A stretch of DNA of 64,000 bases from Streptomyces sp. CB02923 (lineage in GTDB: Bacteria; Actinomycetota; Actinomycetes; Streptomycetales; Streptomycetaceae). The position numbers and the translations under genes are program-made. This document shows, piece after piece, positions 27,500-35,704 of this stretch. Numbering within the stretch: position 1 is the stretch's first letter; each line of letters begins with the position of its first letter. Below the pieces are notes generated by a model. The model searched no databases, had not been told where the DNA came from, and worked only from the letters and a program-made list of their open reading frames with translations. The stretch is from positions 983,061-1,047,060 of the forward strand of contig NZ_LWKZ01000012.1 in assembly GCF_001905005.1 (NCBI RefSeq), in the 5' to 3' direction.

Positions 27500-28768
27500 A
27501 TGCGGCGTGGCATAGCGGCCACCGCGCTGGTCGCGGGTCTGGCAATGGCGGCGACAGCGTGCGGTGGTGACGGCGGCGGAGGCGACCAGCGGAGCGGGGG
27601 CGAGCTGTCGGGCACCGTGACCTTCTGGGACACGTCCAACGACGCCGAGAAGGCGACGTACAAGAAGCTGGCCGAGAGCTTCGAGAAGGAGCACCCCAAG
27701 GTCGACGTCAAGTACGTCAGCGTCGCGTTCGGCGAGGCCAACGCCAAGTTCAAGAACGCCGCGGGCGCGGGCGCCGGCGCCCCCGACGTGATGCGCACCG
27801 AGGTCGCCTGGGTCGCCGACTTCGCCAACCTCGGCTACCTCGCCCCGCTGGACGGCACCCCCGCCCTGGACAACACCGGCGACTACCTCCCGCAGGCACT
27901 CGGCAGCACCAGGTTCAAGGACAAGACCTACGCGGCGCCGCAGGTCACCGACACCCTGGGCCTCTTCTACAACAAGCGGCTGCTCAAGGAGGCCGGCGTC
28001 AAGGTCCCCCAGACCTTCGCCGAGCTGTCCGCCGCCGCCAAGCAGATCAAGGAGAAGACCGGCGCCACCGCGCTGTACCTGCGCGGCGACGACCCGTACT
28101 GGTTCCTGCCCTACCTCTACGGCGAGGGCGGCGACATGGTCGACGCCCGCGACAAGACCGTCGAGATCGACGACGACGCCGGTGTCCGGGCCTTCAAGAC
28201 CATCAAGGACCTGGTCGACTCCAAGGCCGCCGTCACCGACGCCACCGACGGCCAGGAGAACCAGCTCAAGGCCCTCAAGGACGGCAGCGTCGCGATGGCC
28301 GTCAGCGGCCCCTGGGACATCGAGGGCGTCCGCGCGGGCAAGGAGTTCAAGGACGCGAAGAACCTCGGCGTCGCGCCCGTACCCGGCGGCAGCGTCTCCC
28401 AGGGCTCCCCGCAGGGCGGCTGGAACCTCTCCGTCTACGCGGGCTCGAAGAACCTCCAGGCGTCCTACGCCTTCGTGAAGTACATGAGCTCGGCGAAGAT
28501 CCAGCAGCAGACCACCGAGCAGCTGAGCCTGCTGCCCACCCGCACGTCCGTGTACGCGATGCCGTCCGTCAAGAACAACGAGATGGTCGGCTTCTTCAAG
28601 CCCGCCGTCGACAAGGCCGTCCAGCGCCCCTGGATCGCCGAGGGCAACGCGCTCTTCGAGCCCATCAAGGTCCAGATGAACAAGGTCCTCACCGGCTCCA
28701 GCACACCCGAGCAGGCCGCCAAGGCCGTCGGTGAGAGCTACCGCAAGATCCTCAAGGACTACAAGTGA
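27500..28768 (+). CDS. malE: Maltose/maltodextrin-binding lipoprotein
   Basis: A 422-residue extracytoplasmic solute-binding protein (family 1). Signal peptide with lipobox ATAC (Cys21), followed by a Gly-rich linker and the mature domain starting SGTVTFWDTSND. Signatures include PDVMRTEVAWVADFANLGYLAPLD, QVTDTLGLFYNK, MAVSGPWDIEG and NLQASYAFVKYM. AAGGAG 6-12 bases before the ATG gives a strong ribosome site. It heads malE-malF-malG-aglA2-lacI2 and captures maltose and malto-oligosaccharides for the permease. Confidence 0.95.
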   Translation: MRRGIAATALVAGLAMAATACGGDGGGGDQRSGGELSGTVTFWDTSNDAEKATYKKLAESFEKEHPKVDVKYVSVAFGEANAKFKNAAGAGAGAPDVMRTEVAWVADFANLGYLAPLDGTPALDNTGDYLPQALGSTRFKDKTYAAPQVTDTLGLFYNKRLLKEAGVKVPQTFAELSAAAKQIKEKTGATALYLRGDDPYWFLPYLYGEGGDMVDARDKTVEIDDDAGVRAFKTIKDLVDSKAAVTDATDGQENQLKALKDGSVAMAVSGPWDIEGVRAGKEFKDAKNLGVAPVPGGSVSQGSPQGGWNLSVYAGSKNLQASYAFVKYMSSAKIQQQTTEQLSLLPTRTSVYAMPSVKNNEMVGFFKPAVDKAVQRPWIAEGNALFEPIKVQMNKVLTGSSTPEQAAKAVGESYRKILKDYK

Positions 28769-29736
28769 CGGACGCCGTACGGATTCCCGCGGCCCGGCGG
28801 AAGGCGCCGCCGGGCCGGGTGCGCAGGGCCCTGGGCACCCACTGGTACGCCTGGACCATGGTCGCCCCGGTGGTGCTCGTCATCGGCGTCATCATCGGCT
28901 ACCCCCTGGTCCGCGGCCTGTACCTGTCGCTGACCGACGCCAACGAGGCCAACGTCGAGCGCAACATCGGCATGAACCACATCCCGGCCACCTACCGGTT
29001 CACCGGCCTGGACAACTACACCGCGATCCTCGGCGACGGCGTCTTCTGGAGCCGCCTCGGCTGGACCGTCCTGTGGACGGTCGCCTGCGTCACCCTCACC
29101 TTCGCCATCGGCCTGTCCCTCGCCAACCTGCTCAACCGCAAGCTGCGCGGCCGCACCTTCTACCGGCTGGCGCTGATCCTGCCCTGGGCCATCCCCGCCT
29201 TCGTCTCCGTCTTCACCTGGCGGCTGCTCTACAACGAGAAGAACGGCCTGCTCAACAAGCTCCTGGCGGGCGGCGGCATCGACGCGGTGCCGTGGCTGAA
29301 CGACCCGACCTGGGCCAAGCTGTCGGTCATCGCCGTCAACGTGTGGCTGGGCGTACCGTTCATGCTCGTCGCGCTGCTCGGCGGTCTCCAGTCGATCCCC
29401 GGCGAGCTGTACGAGGCCGCCGAGATGGACGGCGCGGGCCCCTGGCAGCGGTTTTGCAACATCACCCTGCCCGGCCTGCGCGGCGTGAGCAGCACCGTGA
29501 TCCTGCTCTCCACCATCTGGACGTTCAACATGTTCCCGGTGATCTTCCTGCTCACCCGGGGCGGCCCCGGCGACGCCACGGAGATCCTGGTGACGTACGC
29601 CTACCGGCTGTCCTTCGTCGACAGCCCGCGCGACTTCTCCGGCTCGGCGGCCTGGGGCGTACTGATCCTGCTCCTGCTGTCCCTGATCGCGGTCGTCTAC
29701 CGGCGCTCGCTCCGCAAGCAGGGAGAGGTGTGGTGA
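28765..29736 (+). CDS. malF: Maltose ABC transporter permease MalF
   Basis: A 323-residue permease with six or more TM helices. The EAA loop is YEAAEMDGAGPWQRFCNITLPGLR. MalF-type features include WYAWTMVAPVVLVIGVIIGYPLV at the first helix and LYNEKNGLLNKLL. The GTG start overlaps the malE stop (GTGA). It forms the membrane channel with MalG; no ATPase gene is present, so the shared MsiK-type ATPase of streptomycetes is expected to energise it from elsewhere. Confidence 0.95.
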   Translation: MTDAVRIPAARRKAPPGRVRRALGTHWYAWTMVAPVVLVIGVIIGYPLVRGLYLSLTDANEANVERNIGMNHIPATYRFTGLDNYTAILGDGVFWSRLGWTVLWTVACVTLTFAIGLSLANLLNRKLRGRTFYRLALILPWAIPAFVSVFTWRLLYNEKNGLLNKLLAGGGIDAVPWLNDPTWAKLSVIAVNVWLGVPFMLVALLGGLQSIPGELYEAAEMDGAGPWQRFCNITLPGLRGVSSTVILLSTIWTFNMFPVIFLLTRGGPGDATEILVTYAYRLSFVDSPRDFSGSAAWGVLILLLLSLIAVVYRRSLRKQGEVW

Positions 29737-30575
29737 TGGCGAAGCCTTCGCGCAACAAGCGCGGCCCGCTGGCCTCCGCCGGCCTGCACACGACCCTCCT
29801 GATCGCCGCCGTCGTCGCGGTCTTCCCGCCGCTGTGGCTGCTCGTCACGTCCTTCAAACCGAAGAACGACGCCTTCTCCACCGAGCTGGTCACGCACTTC
29901 ACCTTCGCCAACTACCGGCACGTCGTCGCCGACACCGAGTTCCTGACCTGGTTCGGCAACTCGGTGGTCGTCGTCGGCATCACCACCGTCGTCGGCGTCT
30001 TCGTCGCGGCCACCACCGGCTACGCCGTCAGCCGCTTCCGGTTCCCCGGGATGCGCCCGCTGATGTGGCTGCTGCTGGTCACCCAGATGTTCCCGGTCGC
30101 CGTACTGATCGTGCCGCTGTACAACCTGCTGGCGGGCCTGGGCCTGCTCAACCAGCCCGTCGGTCTGGTCGTCACCTACCTGACCATCGCCGTCCCCTTC
30201 TGCGCCTGGATGATGAAAGGCTTCTTCGACACCATTCCCGTGGAGATCGACGAAGCCGGGCGCGTCGACGGCCTCAACCCCTTCGGTACCTTCTGGCGCC
30301 TGGTCCTGCCGCTGGCCCGCCCCGGCCTGGCCGTCACCGGCTTCTACACCTTCGTGACCGCCTGGGCCGAGGTCGCCTACGCCTCCGCCTTCATGACCGG
30401 CGAGGAGAACCTGACCCTCGCCGGCGGCCTCCAGACCTTCGTCAACCAGTACGTCAACGACTGGGGCTCGATGACCGCCGCCGCCGTGATCATCGCGGTG
30501 CCCGCGGCCCTGGTCTTCGCCTTCGCCCAGCGCCACCTCGTCGCCGGACTGACCTCCGGCACCACCAAGGGATGA
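29736..30575 (+). CDS. malG: Maltose ABC transporter permease MalG
   Basis: A 279-residue permease. It has a first TM (LHTTLLIAAVVAVFPPLWLLVTSF), the FANYRHV motif and the EAA loop VEIDEAGRVDGLNPFGTFWRLVLPLARPG. It overlaps the malF stop by one base (TGATG) and has GGGAGAGG about 8 bases upstream. It is the partner of MalF. Confidence 0.95.
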   Translation: MAKPSRNKRGPLASAGLHTTLLIAAVVAVFPPLWLLVTSFKPKNDAFSTELVTHFTFANYRHVVADTEFLTWFGNSVVVVGITTVVGVFVAATTGYAVSRFRFPGMRPLMWLLLVTQMFPVAVLIVPLYNLLAGLGLLNQPVGLVVTYLTIAVPFCAWMMKGFFDTIPVEIDEAGRVDGLNPFGTFWRLVLPLARPGLAVTGFYTFVTAWAEVAYASAFMTGEENLTLAGGLQTFVNQYVNDWGSMTAAAVIIAVPAALVFAFAQRHLVAGLTSGTTKG

Positions 30576-30576
30576 C

Positions 30577-32235
30577 ATGACCCCCCAGACCACCCGGCAC
30601 CACGCCACCGGAGCGCCCGCCGACGCCACCGCGCCCGCCGCCGACGCCGCGGACGCGACCGCGCCCGGTGCCACCCAGTGGTGGCGCGACGCGGTGATCT
30701 ACCAGGTCTACCCGCGCAGCTTCGCCGACGGCAACGGCGACGGCATGGGCGACCTGCCGGGCATCCGCAGCCGCCTGCCCTACCTCAAGGACCTGGGCAT
30801 CGACGCCGTCTGGCTCAGCCCCTTCTACTCCTCCCCGCAGGCCGACGCGGGCTACGACGTCGCCGACTACCGCGTCATCGACCCCGCCTTCGGCACCCTC
30901 GCCGACGCCGAGGCCGTCATCCGCGACGCGCACGCCCTGGGCCTGCGCGTCATCGTCGACGTCGTCCCCAACCACTGCTCCGACCAGCACGCCTGGTTCC
31001 GGCAGGCGCTGCACGAGGGCCCCGGCTCGACGCTCCGCGACCGCTTCCACTTCCGCAAGGGCCGCGGCGAGAACGGCGAACTCCCGCCCAACGACTGGGA
31101 GTCCGTCTTCGGCGGCCCCGCCTGGACCCGCGTCACCGACGGCGAGTGGTACCTGCACCTGTTCGCCCCCGAACAGCCCGACTTCAACTGGGACCACCCC
31201 GCCGTCCAGGACGAGTTCCGCTCCATCCTGCGCTTCTGGCTCGACCTCGGCGTGGACGGCTTCCGCATCGACGTCGCCCACGGCCTGGTCAAGGCCCCCG
31301 GCCTGCCCGACATGGGCCGCACCGACCAGCTGAAACTCCTCGGCAACCAGGTCCTGCCGTTCTTCGACCAGGACGGCGTCCACGCGATCTACCGCTCCTG
31401 GCGCCGCGTCCTCGACGAGTACGCGGGCGACCGCATCGGCGTCGCGGAAGCCTGGACCCCCAGCGCCGACCGCACCGCCCTCTACCTCCGCCCCGACGAG
31501 CTGCACCAGGCCTTCAACTTCCACTACCTCAACACCCACTGGGACGCCGCCGGACTCCGCACCGTCATCGACGCCTCCCTCGACGCGATGCGGCCGGTGG
31601 GCGCCCCCACCACCTGGGTCCTCTCCAACCACGACGTGGTCCGGCACGCCACCCGCCTCGGCGGCGACGGCCGCCGCGCCCGCGCCGCCGCCCTCCTCAT
31701 GCTCGCGCTGCCCGGCTCCGCCTACGTCTACCAGGGCGAGGAACTGGGCCTTCCCGAAGTCACCGGCCTGCCCGACGAGGTCCGCCAGGACCCGGCGTTC
31801 TTCCGGGGCGACGGCCAGGACGGCCTGCGCGACGGCTGCCGCGTCCCGATCCCGTGGTCCGGCGACACGGCCCCGTACGGCTTCGGTACGGGCGGCAGCT
31901 GGCTCCCGCAACCGCCGGAGTGGGCGGGGCTCAGCGTCGCCGCCCAGACCGGCGACCCGGACTCCATGCTGGAGCTGTACCGTACGGCCCTCGCACTGCG
32001 CCGCACCCACCCCGGCCTCGGCGCGGGCGACGACATCGAGTGGCTCGATGCCCCCGAAGGCGTCCTGGCCTTCCGCCGCCCCGGCGGCTTCGTCTGCACG
32101 GTCAACACGACCCCCGACCCCGTACGCGCGCCCGTCCAGCCGGACTGGCGCCCGCTCCTCTCCTCCGCCGAACTCCGCACCGTCGACGACGAACCGGCCC
32201 TCCCGGCGGACACCGCCGTGTGGTGGGAAGCGTGA
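30577..32235 (+). CDS. GH13 alpha-glucosidase, copy 2 (cytoplasmic)
   Basis: A 552-residue paralogue of the copy at 25541-27145, sharing WWRDAVIYQVYPRSFAD, VIVDVVPNHCSDQHAWF, VDGFRIDVAHGLVKAPGLPD, GVAEAWTPS and LSNHDVVRHATR, so all three catalytic residues are kept. There is no signal peptide; the first 30 residues are Ala/Thr/Pro-rich. It starts one base after the malG stop, so it is translated with the transporter, and hydrolyses imported maltodextrins. The last codons overlap the second lacI gene (GTGA). In S. coelicolor the gene after malG is the known aglA position. Confidence 0.93.
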   Translation: MTPQTTRHHATGAPADATAPAADAADATAPGATQWWRDAVIYQVYPRSFADGNGDGMGDLPGIRSRLPYLKDLGIDAVWLSPFYSSPQADAGYDVADYRVIDPAFGTLADAEAVIRDAHALGLRVIVDVVPNHCSDQHAWFRQALHEGPGSTLRDRFHFRKGRGENGELPPNDWESVFGGPAWTRVTDGEWYLHLFAPEQPDFNWDHPAVQDEFRSILRFWLDLGVDGFRIDVAHGLVKAPGLPDMGRTDQLKLLGNQVLPFFDQDGVHAIYRSWRRVLDEYAGDRIGVAEAWTPSADRTALYLRPDELHQAFNFHYLNTHWDAAGLRTVIDASLDAMRPVGAPTTWVLSNHDVVRHATRLGGDGRRARAAALLMLALPGSAYVYQGEELGLPEVTGLPDEVRQDPAFFRGDGQDGLRDGCRVPIPWSGDTAPYGFGTGGSWLPQPPEWAGLSVAAQTGDPDSMLELYRTALALRRTHPGLGAGDDIEWLDAPEGVLAFRRPGGFVCTVNTTPDPVRAPVQPDWRPLLSSAELRTVDDEPALPADTAVWWEA

Positions 32236-33377
32236 CCGACCACCCCGACGTGCCGCCGGCCGGGGCCAACGGCCCCCGGCTGGCGCACATCGCCGCGCAG
32301 GCCCAGGTCAGCGAGGCGACCGTCAGCCGGGTGCTCAACGGCAGGGCCGGCGTGGCCCGCGGCACCCGGCAGCGGGTCCTGGCCGCCCTCGACTTACTGG
32401 GCGGCGAACGCCCCGTACGGCTGCGGCGCGCCAGCGCCGGGCTGGTCGGCCTGATCGTCCCGGAACTCACCAACCCGATCTTCCCGGCCTTCGCCCAGCT
32501 CATCGAACAGGCCCTCGCGGGCCACGGCTACACGCCCGTCCTCTGCACCCAGCTCCCCGGCGGCGCCACCGAGGACGAACTCGTCGAGCAGCTCGAAGCG
32601 CGCGGCGTCACCGGCATCATCTTCCTCTCCGGCCTCCACTCCGACAGCACCACCGACCCCGCCCGCTACACCCGCCTCACCGACCGCGCCGTGCCGTACG
32701 TCCTCATCAACGGCTACCACGAGGGCGTCGCCGCCCCCTTCGTCTCCCCGGACGACCGGGCGGCGTCCCGGATGGCCGTACGCCACCTTGCCGAACTCGG
32801 CCACCGGACCATCGGCCTGGCGGTCGGCCCGGCCCGCTACGTACCGTCGCGCCGCAAGGCCGAAGGCTTCGTCGCGGCGCTGAAGGAGGAGTTCGGCCTG
32901 CGCCGAGGACAGGCCGAACTCCTGGTCCGTCACACCCTGTTCGGCGTCGAAGGCGGCCACGCGGCAGCCGTCTCCCTCCTGGACGCGGGCTGCACGGCGG
33001 TCGTCTGCGGCAGCGACCTGATGGCGCTCGGCGTCGTACGGGCGGCCCGTCAGCGCGGCCTGGACGTACCGGCCCGGATCTCCGTCGTCGGCTTCGACGA
33101 CTCGCAGCTCATCGCCTTCACCGACCCGCCGCTGACGACCGTGCGCCAGCCGGTACGGGCGATGGCCTCGGCGGCCGTGGACGCGCTGATCGAGGAGATC
33201 CGCGCCCGCGCGGACGGCGAGCGGCCGCCGGACCGGCACACGGAGTTCGTCTTCCAGCCGGAGCTGGTGGTACGCGGCTCGACGGCCCGGCGGCAGGGCA
33301 GCCCCGGACCCGGCTACGTGCCGAGCGGCGAACCGAGCAGCCAGTTGCCCGGGGCCTCCGGGTCCGGGCTGAGGTAG
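32232..33377 (+). CDS. LacI-family regulator, copy 2 (MalR paralogue, contains a TTA codon)
   Basis: A 381-residue LacI repressor paralogous to copy 1 along its whole length: HTH LAHIAAQAQVSEATVSRVLNG, GLVGLIVPELTNPIFPAFAQ, VVGFDDSQLIAFTDPPLTTVRQP and QPELVVRGSTA. It begins with GTG overlapping the stop of alpha-glucosidase 2, completing the mal operon. Codon 55 is TTA (32394-32396), the rare leucine codon read by the bldA tRNA in Streptomyces, so translation may be limited to late growth. The 3' end runs 64 bp into the convergent EF-hand gene. Confidence 0.9.
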   Translation: MTDHPDVPPAGANGPRLAHIAAQAQVSEATVSRVLNGRAGVARGTRQRVLAALDLLGGERPVRLRRASAGLVGLIVPELTNPIFPAFAQLIEQALAGHGYTPVLCTQLPGGATEDELVEQLEARGVTGIIFLSGLHSDSTTDPARYTRLTDRAVPYVLINGYHEGVAAPFVSPDDRAASRMAVRHLAELGHRTIGLAVGPARYVPSRRKAEGFVAALKEEFGLRRGQAELLVRHTLFGVEGGHAAAVSLLDAGCTAVVCGSDLMALGVVRAARQRGLDVPARISVVGFDDSQLIAFTDPPLTTVRQPVRAMASAAVDALIEEIRARADGERPPDRHTEFVFQPELVVRGSTARRQGSPGPGYVPSGEPSSQLPGASGSGLR

Positions 33378-33865
33378 AACTCCTCGATGGCCGTACGGAA
33401 CTCCGCATGGCTGATGACCCCGTCGCCGTCCCGGTCCAGCCGGTGGAAGGCGGGCGTCGAAGTCGCCGCGTCGATGTGCAGCGCCTCGTACATCCGTACG
33501 TACTCGTCGGTGGTGAGCACGCCGTCGCGGTCGGTGTCGAGAGCCAGCATGAGCGCGTCGACGATCTGCAGCACGACGTGCTCGAAGGTCTTCGGGTCGG
33601 TGACGTGCGAGCGCATCAGGTCGATGAACGACTGGCGGCTCACCCGCCCTTCACTGTCCGCGCCGCCCGCGTCCCGCAGCACCTCCCACCACCGCCCGAA
33701 CGCCTCCCGCAGCGCGGCCCGGTTGCCGTGGTCCTCCGGCCGGGCCACCGCCATGAACAGCCCGGCCATCACCTCGAAGTCCTCATGGGTGAGCCAGCCG
33801 TCCTCGGTACGGTCGAACCAGTCGAAGAGGATGCTGAACTTGCGGTCGAGCGCGTCGTTCGCCAT
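33314..33865 (-). CDS. EF-hand calcium-binding protein (calerythrin-like)
   Basis: A 183-residue cytoplasmic protein with four EF-hand positions. DRTEDGWLTHEDF (about 18-30), DTDRDGVLTTDEY (about 110-122) and DRDGDGVISHAEF (about 142-154) look Ca-competent; the second (ADSEGRVSRQSF, about 69-80) is degenerate. It resembles actinobacterial calerythrin-type signal modulators and buffers. The start is ATG 33865; a GTG one codon upstream is possible. Its C-terminus (DPEAPGNWLLGSPLGT) is encoded antisense to the end of the lacI copy 2 gene. Confidence 0.9.
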   Translation of the reverse strand: MANDALDRKFSILFDWFDRTEDGWLTHEDFEVMAGLFMAVARPEDHGNRAALREAFGRWWEVLRDAGGADSEGRVSRQSFIDLMRSHVTDPKTFEHVVLQIVDALMLALDTDRDGVLTTDEYVRMYEALHIDAATSTPAFHRLDRDGDGVISHAEFRTAIEEFYLSPDPEAPGNWLLGSPLGT

Positions 33866-33954
33866 CACAACCCACCGTCCATCCGCGGTACGTCAGGGGC
33901 GCGTCCGCGTCCCATGCAACTGCCGACGCGGGGTGGGGTCAACGACGGTTCGGG

Positions 33955-34146
33955 TCAGGTTGCCCGGCGAGCGGCGTAGGGGAGGAAGGTGGCCCAGGCG
34001 TCGGCAGCGATGGCCAGGCGGGGCCCGTGTATGTCTTTCGAGTCGCGGATGTGGACGGTGCCGCGTGTGGCGGCGACCTCGACGCAGTCGTCCCCTGAGC
34101 TACCGCTGTAGCTGCTCTTGGTCCAGGTCAGCTCGGTGGTGCTCAT
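33955..34146 (-). CDS. DUF397 protein
   Basis: A 63-residue protein with the family pattern: LTWTKSSYSGSSGDDCVEVA, then VHIRDSKD and an AWATFL C-terminal block. DUF397 proteins are small partners encoded next to XRE/DUF5753 regulators in streptomycetes. The start codon overlaps the stop of the upstream XRE gene (ATGA), so they are co-translated. Confidence 0.92.
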   Translation of the reverse strand: MSTTELTWTKSSYSGSSGDDCVEVAATRGTVHIRDSKDIHGPRLAIAADAWATFLPYAARRAT

Positions 34147-34973
34147 AGGGCTCCTCGCATCCGTTCCAGCAGGCTCCTGGAGTCATCGGGGGAGAGAGCC
34201 TGCGATTGCAGTCTCGCATAGCGCATGCGCAGCGTACTGATCGTCTTGGAATCAGGAACGAAGTGCCCGCTCTCTTGCGACTCGCAGTATCCGAACCACT
34301 TGTGGTCCGGGGTTTCGAGGAGACGAATCGGCCCGTCCAGCCCGGGATGGACCCCCACCTTCAGCGGCATGATTTGCAGCTCGACGTTCCGGCGGCTCGC
34401 GCACTCCAGAACGTGCTCGATGAGCAGACGGCAAGCCTCCGTGCCACCGGTCTGACGCAGGAAGACATGTTCGTCGAGAACGAAGGTGAACAGTGTGTTC
34501 GGTCGCTCCTGCAACAGCTTCTGACGCTCCAGCCGGGCGGCCACCTGCGATTCAACCTTTTCGTTGGTCAGCAGGGGAACCCGGTTTTCGAAGAGCGTTC
34601 GTGCGTACCTCTCGGTCTGCAGCAGTCCCGGGATCAATCGGCACTCGTACGTACACAGGGTGATCGCCCGCTCTTCCAAGGACGCCCAGTGCCGGAACCA
34701 AGCAGCCAGACCTGGCTGACGCGACAGGTGACGTGCGGCGCCTTTCAACGCGCCGAATGCGTCCAGTACCACTTCCGCCCGGTCGATGAACTCCGGCGGG
34801 GGAAGCCGTCGCCCCTGTTCGATGGAAGCGATGGTCTGCGGTGAGAACCGCACCAGCAGAGCCAGTTCGTCCTGCGTGAGTCCGGCCCGTTCCCTGAACG
34901 CTTTGACCACGGCTCCGAACGCCCTCAGGCTGTCCGTGGATTCCGGCTCGCTGCTCCCCGCCGCTTCTGACAT
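34143..34973 (-). CDS. XRE-family regulator with DUF5753 domain
   Basis: A 276-residue protein. N-terminal helix-turn-helix (FGAVVKAFRERAGLTQDELA, FSPQTIASIEQGRRLPP) at about 18-65, then a DUF5753 sensor-like domain (ITLCTYECRLIPGLLQTERYAR, ELQIMPLKVGVHPGLDGPI, YCESQESGHFV). GAGGAGG stands 6-12 bases before the ATG. It is co-translated with the DUF397 gene and divergent from a HATPase gene: the classic WhiJ-like trio linked to developmental regulation in streptomycetes. Confidence 0.93.
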   Translation of the reverse strand: MSEAAGSSEPESTDSLRAFGAVVKAFRERAGLTQDELALLVRFSPQTIASIEQGRRLPPPEFIDRAEVVLDAFGALKGAARHLSRQPGLAAWFRHWASLEERAITLCTYECRLIPGLLQTERYARTLFENRVPLLTNEKVESQVAARLERQKLLQERPNTLFTFVLDEHVFLRQTGGTEACRLLIEHVLECASRRNVELQIMPLKVGVHPGLDGPIRLLETPDHKWFGYCESQESGHFVPDSKTISTLRMRYARLQSQALSPDDSRSLLERMRGAL

Positions 34974-35020
34974 TTTCGGCCTCCTCGGCAGTCCTACGTG
35001 CCCAACTCGGCCATGGTCAC

Positions 35021-35044
35021 GGTCAGTAATGCGTACTGTCTACC
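35021..35044. promoter_or_regulatory. Imperfect dyad between XRE and HATPase genes
   Basis: GGTCAGTAATGC and its near mirror GTACTGTCTACC form an imperfect inverted repeat in the short divergent region, a candidate shared operator for the XRE regulator. Confidence 0.35.
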
Positions 35045-35120
35045 CTCCGTACCCGTACGCTTCCGCTCCGTACGGGCGGAACCCCTGGTCGCCCCGTCGA
35101 TTAGCGACGACCGTGGGCCC

Positions 35121-35663
35121 ATGCCAGCCCAACTGATCACTCGCCCACCCCAGCCCCCCGTCACCGTACGTGTGTTCACCCAGCGCTTCAGCAGTACGCG
35201 GCTGGGGGCGCGGCTGGCGCGGCATTTGGCCGTGCACCGGCTTGACGCGTGGGGGTTCCCGTACGGCAGCGCGTTCTCCGACGACGTCGGTGCGGTGGTC
35301 GGGGAGCTGACCGCGAACGCGGTGACCCACGGCCGCGTGCCCGGCCGGGACTTCGAGCTGCGGCTCGCGGTCGTCGGCGGGCTCGCCCGTACCGGGACGC
35401 TGCGGATCGACGTGACCGACACGCGGACCGAGCGGCGGCCACCGCCCCCCGGCGGCATCGGCCCCGCGCCCGCCGACGCGGAGGCCGGGCGCGGCCTGGT
35501 CGTCGTCGCCGCGCTCGCCACCCGGTGGGCGGTTCTCGACCGTGCGGGGGTCGGGAAGACCGTACGCGCGGAGTTGGATCTCGCGCCGGGCGTCGGCGGG
35601 CTCTCCGAAACACCGTTGCAATCTCTTGCGCAAACTCTTGCAACAATCAACCACGGCGGATAG
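35121..35663 (+). CDS. HATPase-domain regulatory protein (anti-sigma/SpoIIAB-like)
   Basis: A 180-residue protein with a GHKL ATPase core: AVVGELTANAVTHGRVPG (N-box, about 55-72), LRIDVTDTRTERRPP (G1-like) and AGRGLVVVAALATRWAV (G2-like). These single-domain ATPases typically sit beside XRE/DUF397 pairs. The start at 35121 (MPAQLITRP) gives the family's usual N-terminal length; an in-frame GTG at 34998 would add 41 atypical residues. No clear ribosome site is seen. Its last 16 codons double as the operator of the following amylase gene. Confidence 0.82.
   Translation: MPAQLITRPPQPPVTVRVFTQRFSSTRLGARLARHLAVHRLDAWGFPYGSAFSDDVGAVVGELTANAVTHGRVPGRDFELRLAVVGGLARTGTLRIDVTDTRTERRPPPPGGIGPAPADAEAGRGLVVVAALATRWAVLDRAGVGKTVRAELDLAPGVGGLSETPLQSLAQTLATINHGG
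35616..35643 (+). promoter_or_regulatory. MalR-type operator ahead of the secreted amylase
   Basis: TTGCAA (35616-35621), TTGCGCAA (35626-35633) and TTGCAA (35638-35643) are spaced by 4-base TCTC/ACTC linkers. Repeated TTGCAA/TTGCGCAA motifs are typical of streptomycete alpha-amylase promoters bound by MalR-type repressors. The site lies within the coding end of the preceding HATPase gene and 62-90 bp before the amylase ATG. Confidence 0.8.
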
Positions 35664-35704
35664 AACAACGGCTGAACCCCTCCCACCCCCTCAGGAGGAA
35701 CCCG

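Noticed and set aside
34998..35120. Upstream GTG start extending the HATPase protein by 41 residues
   Set aside because: The extra residues do not resemble the family, and the stretch holds the divergent promoter dyad.
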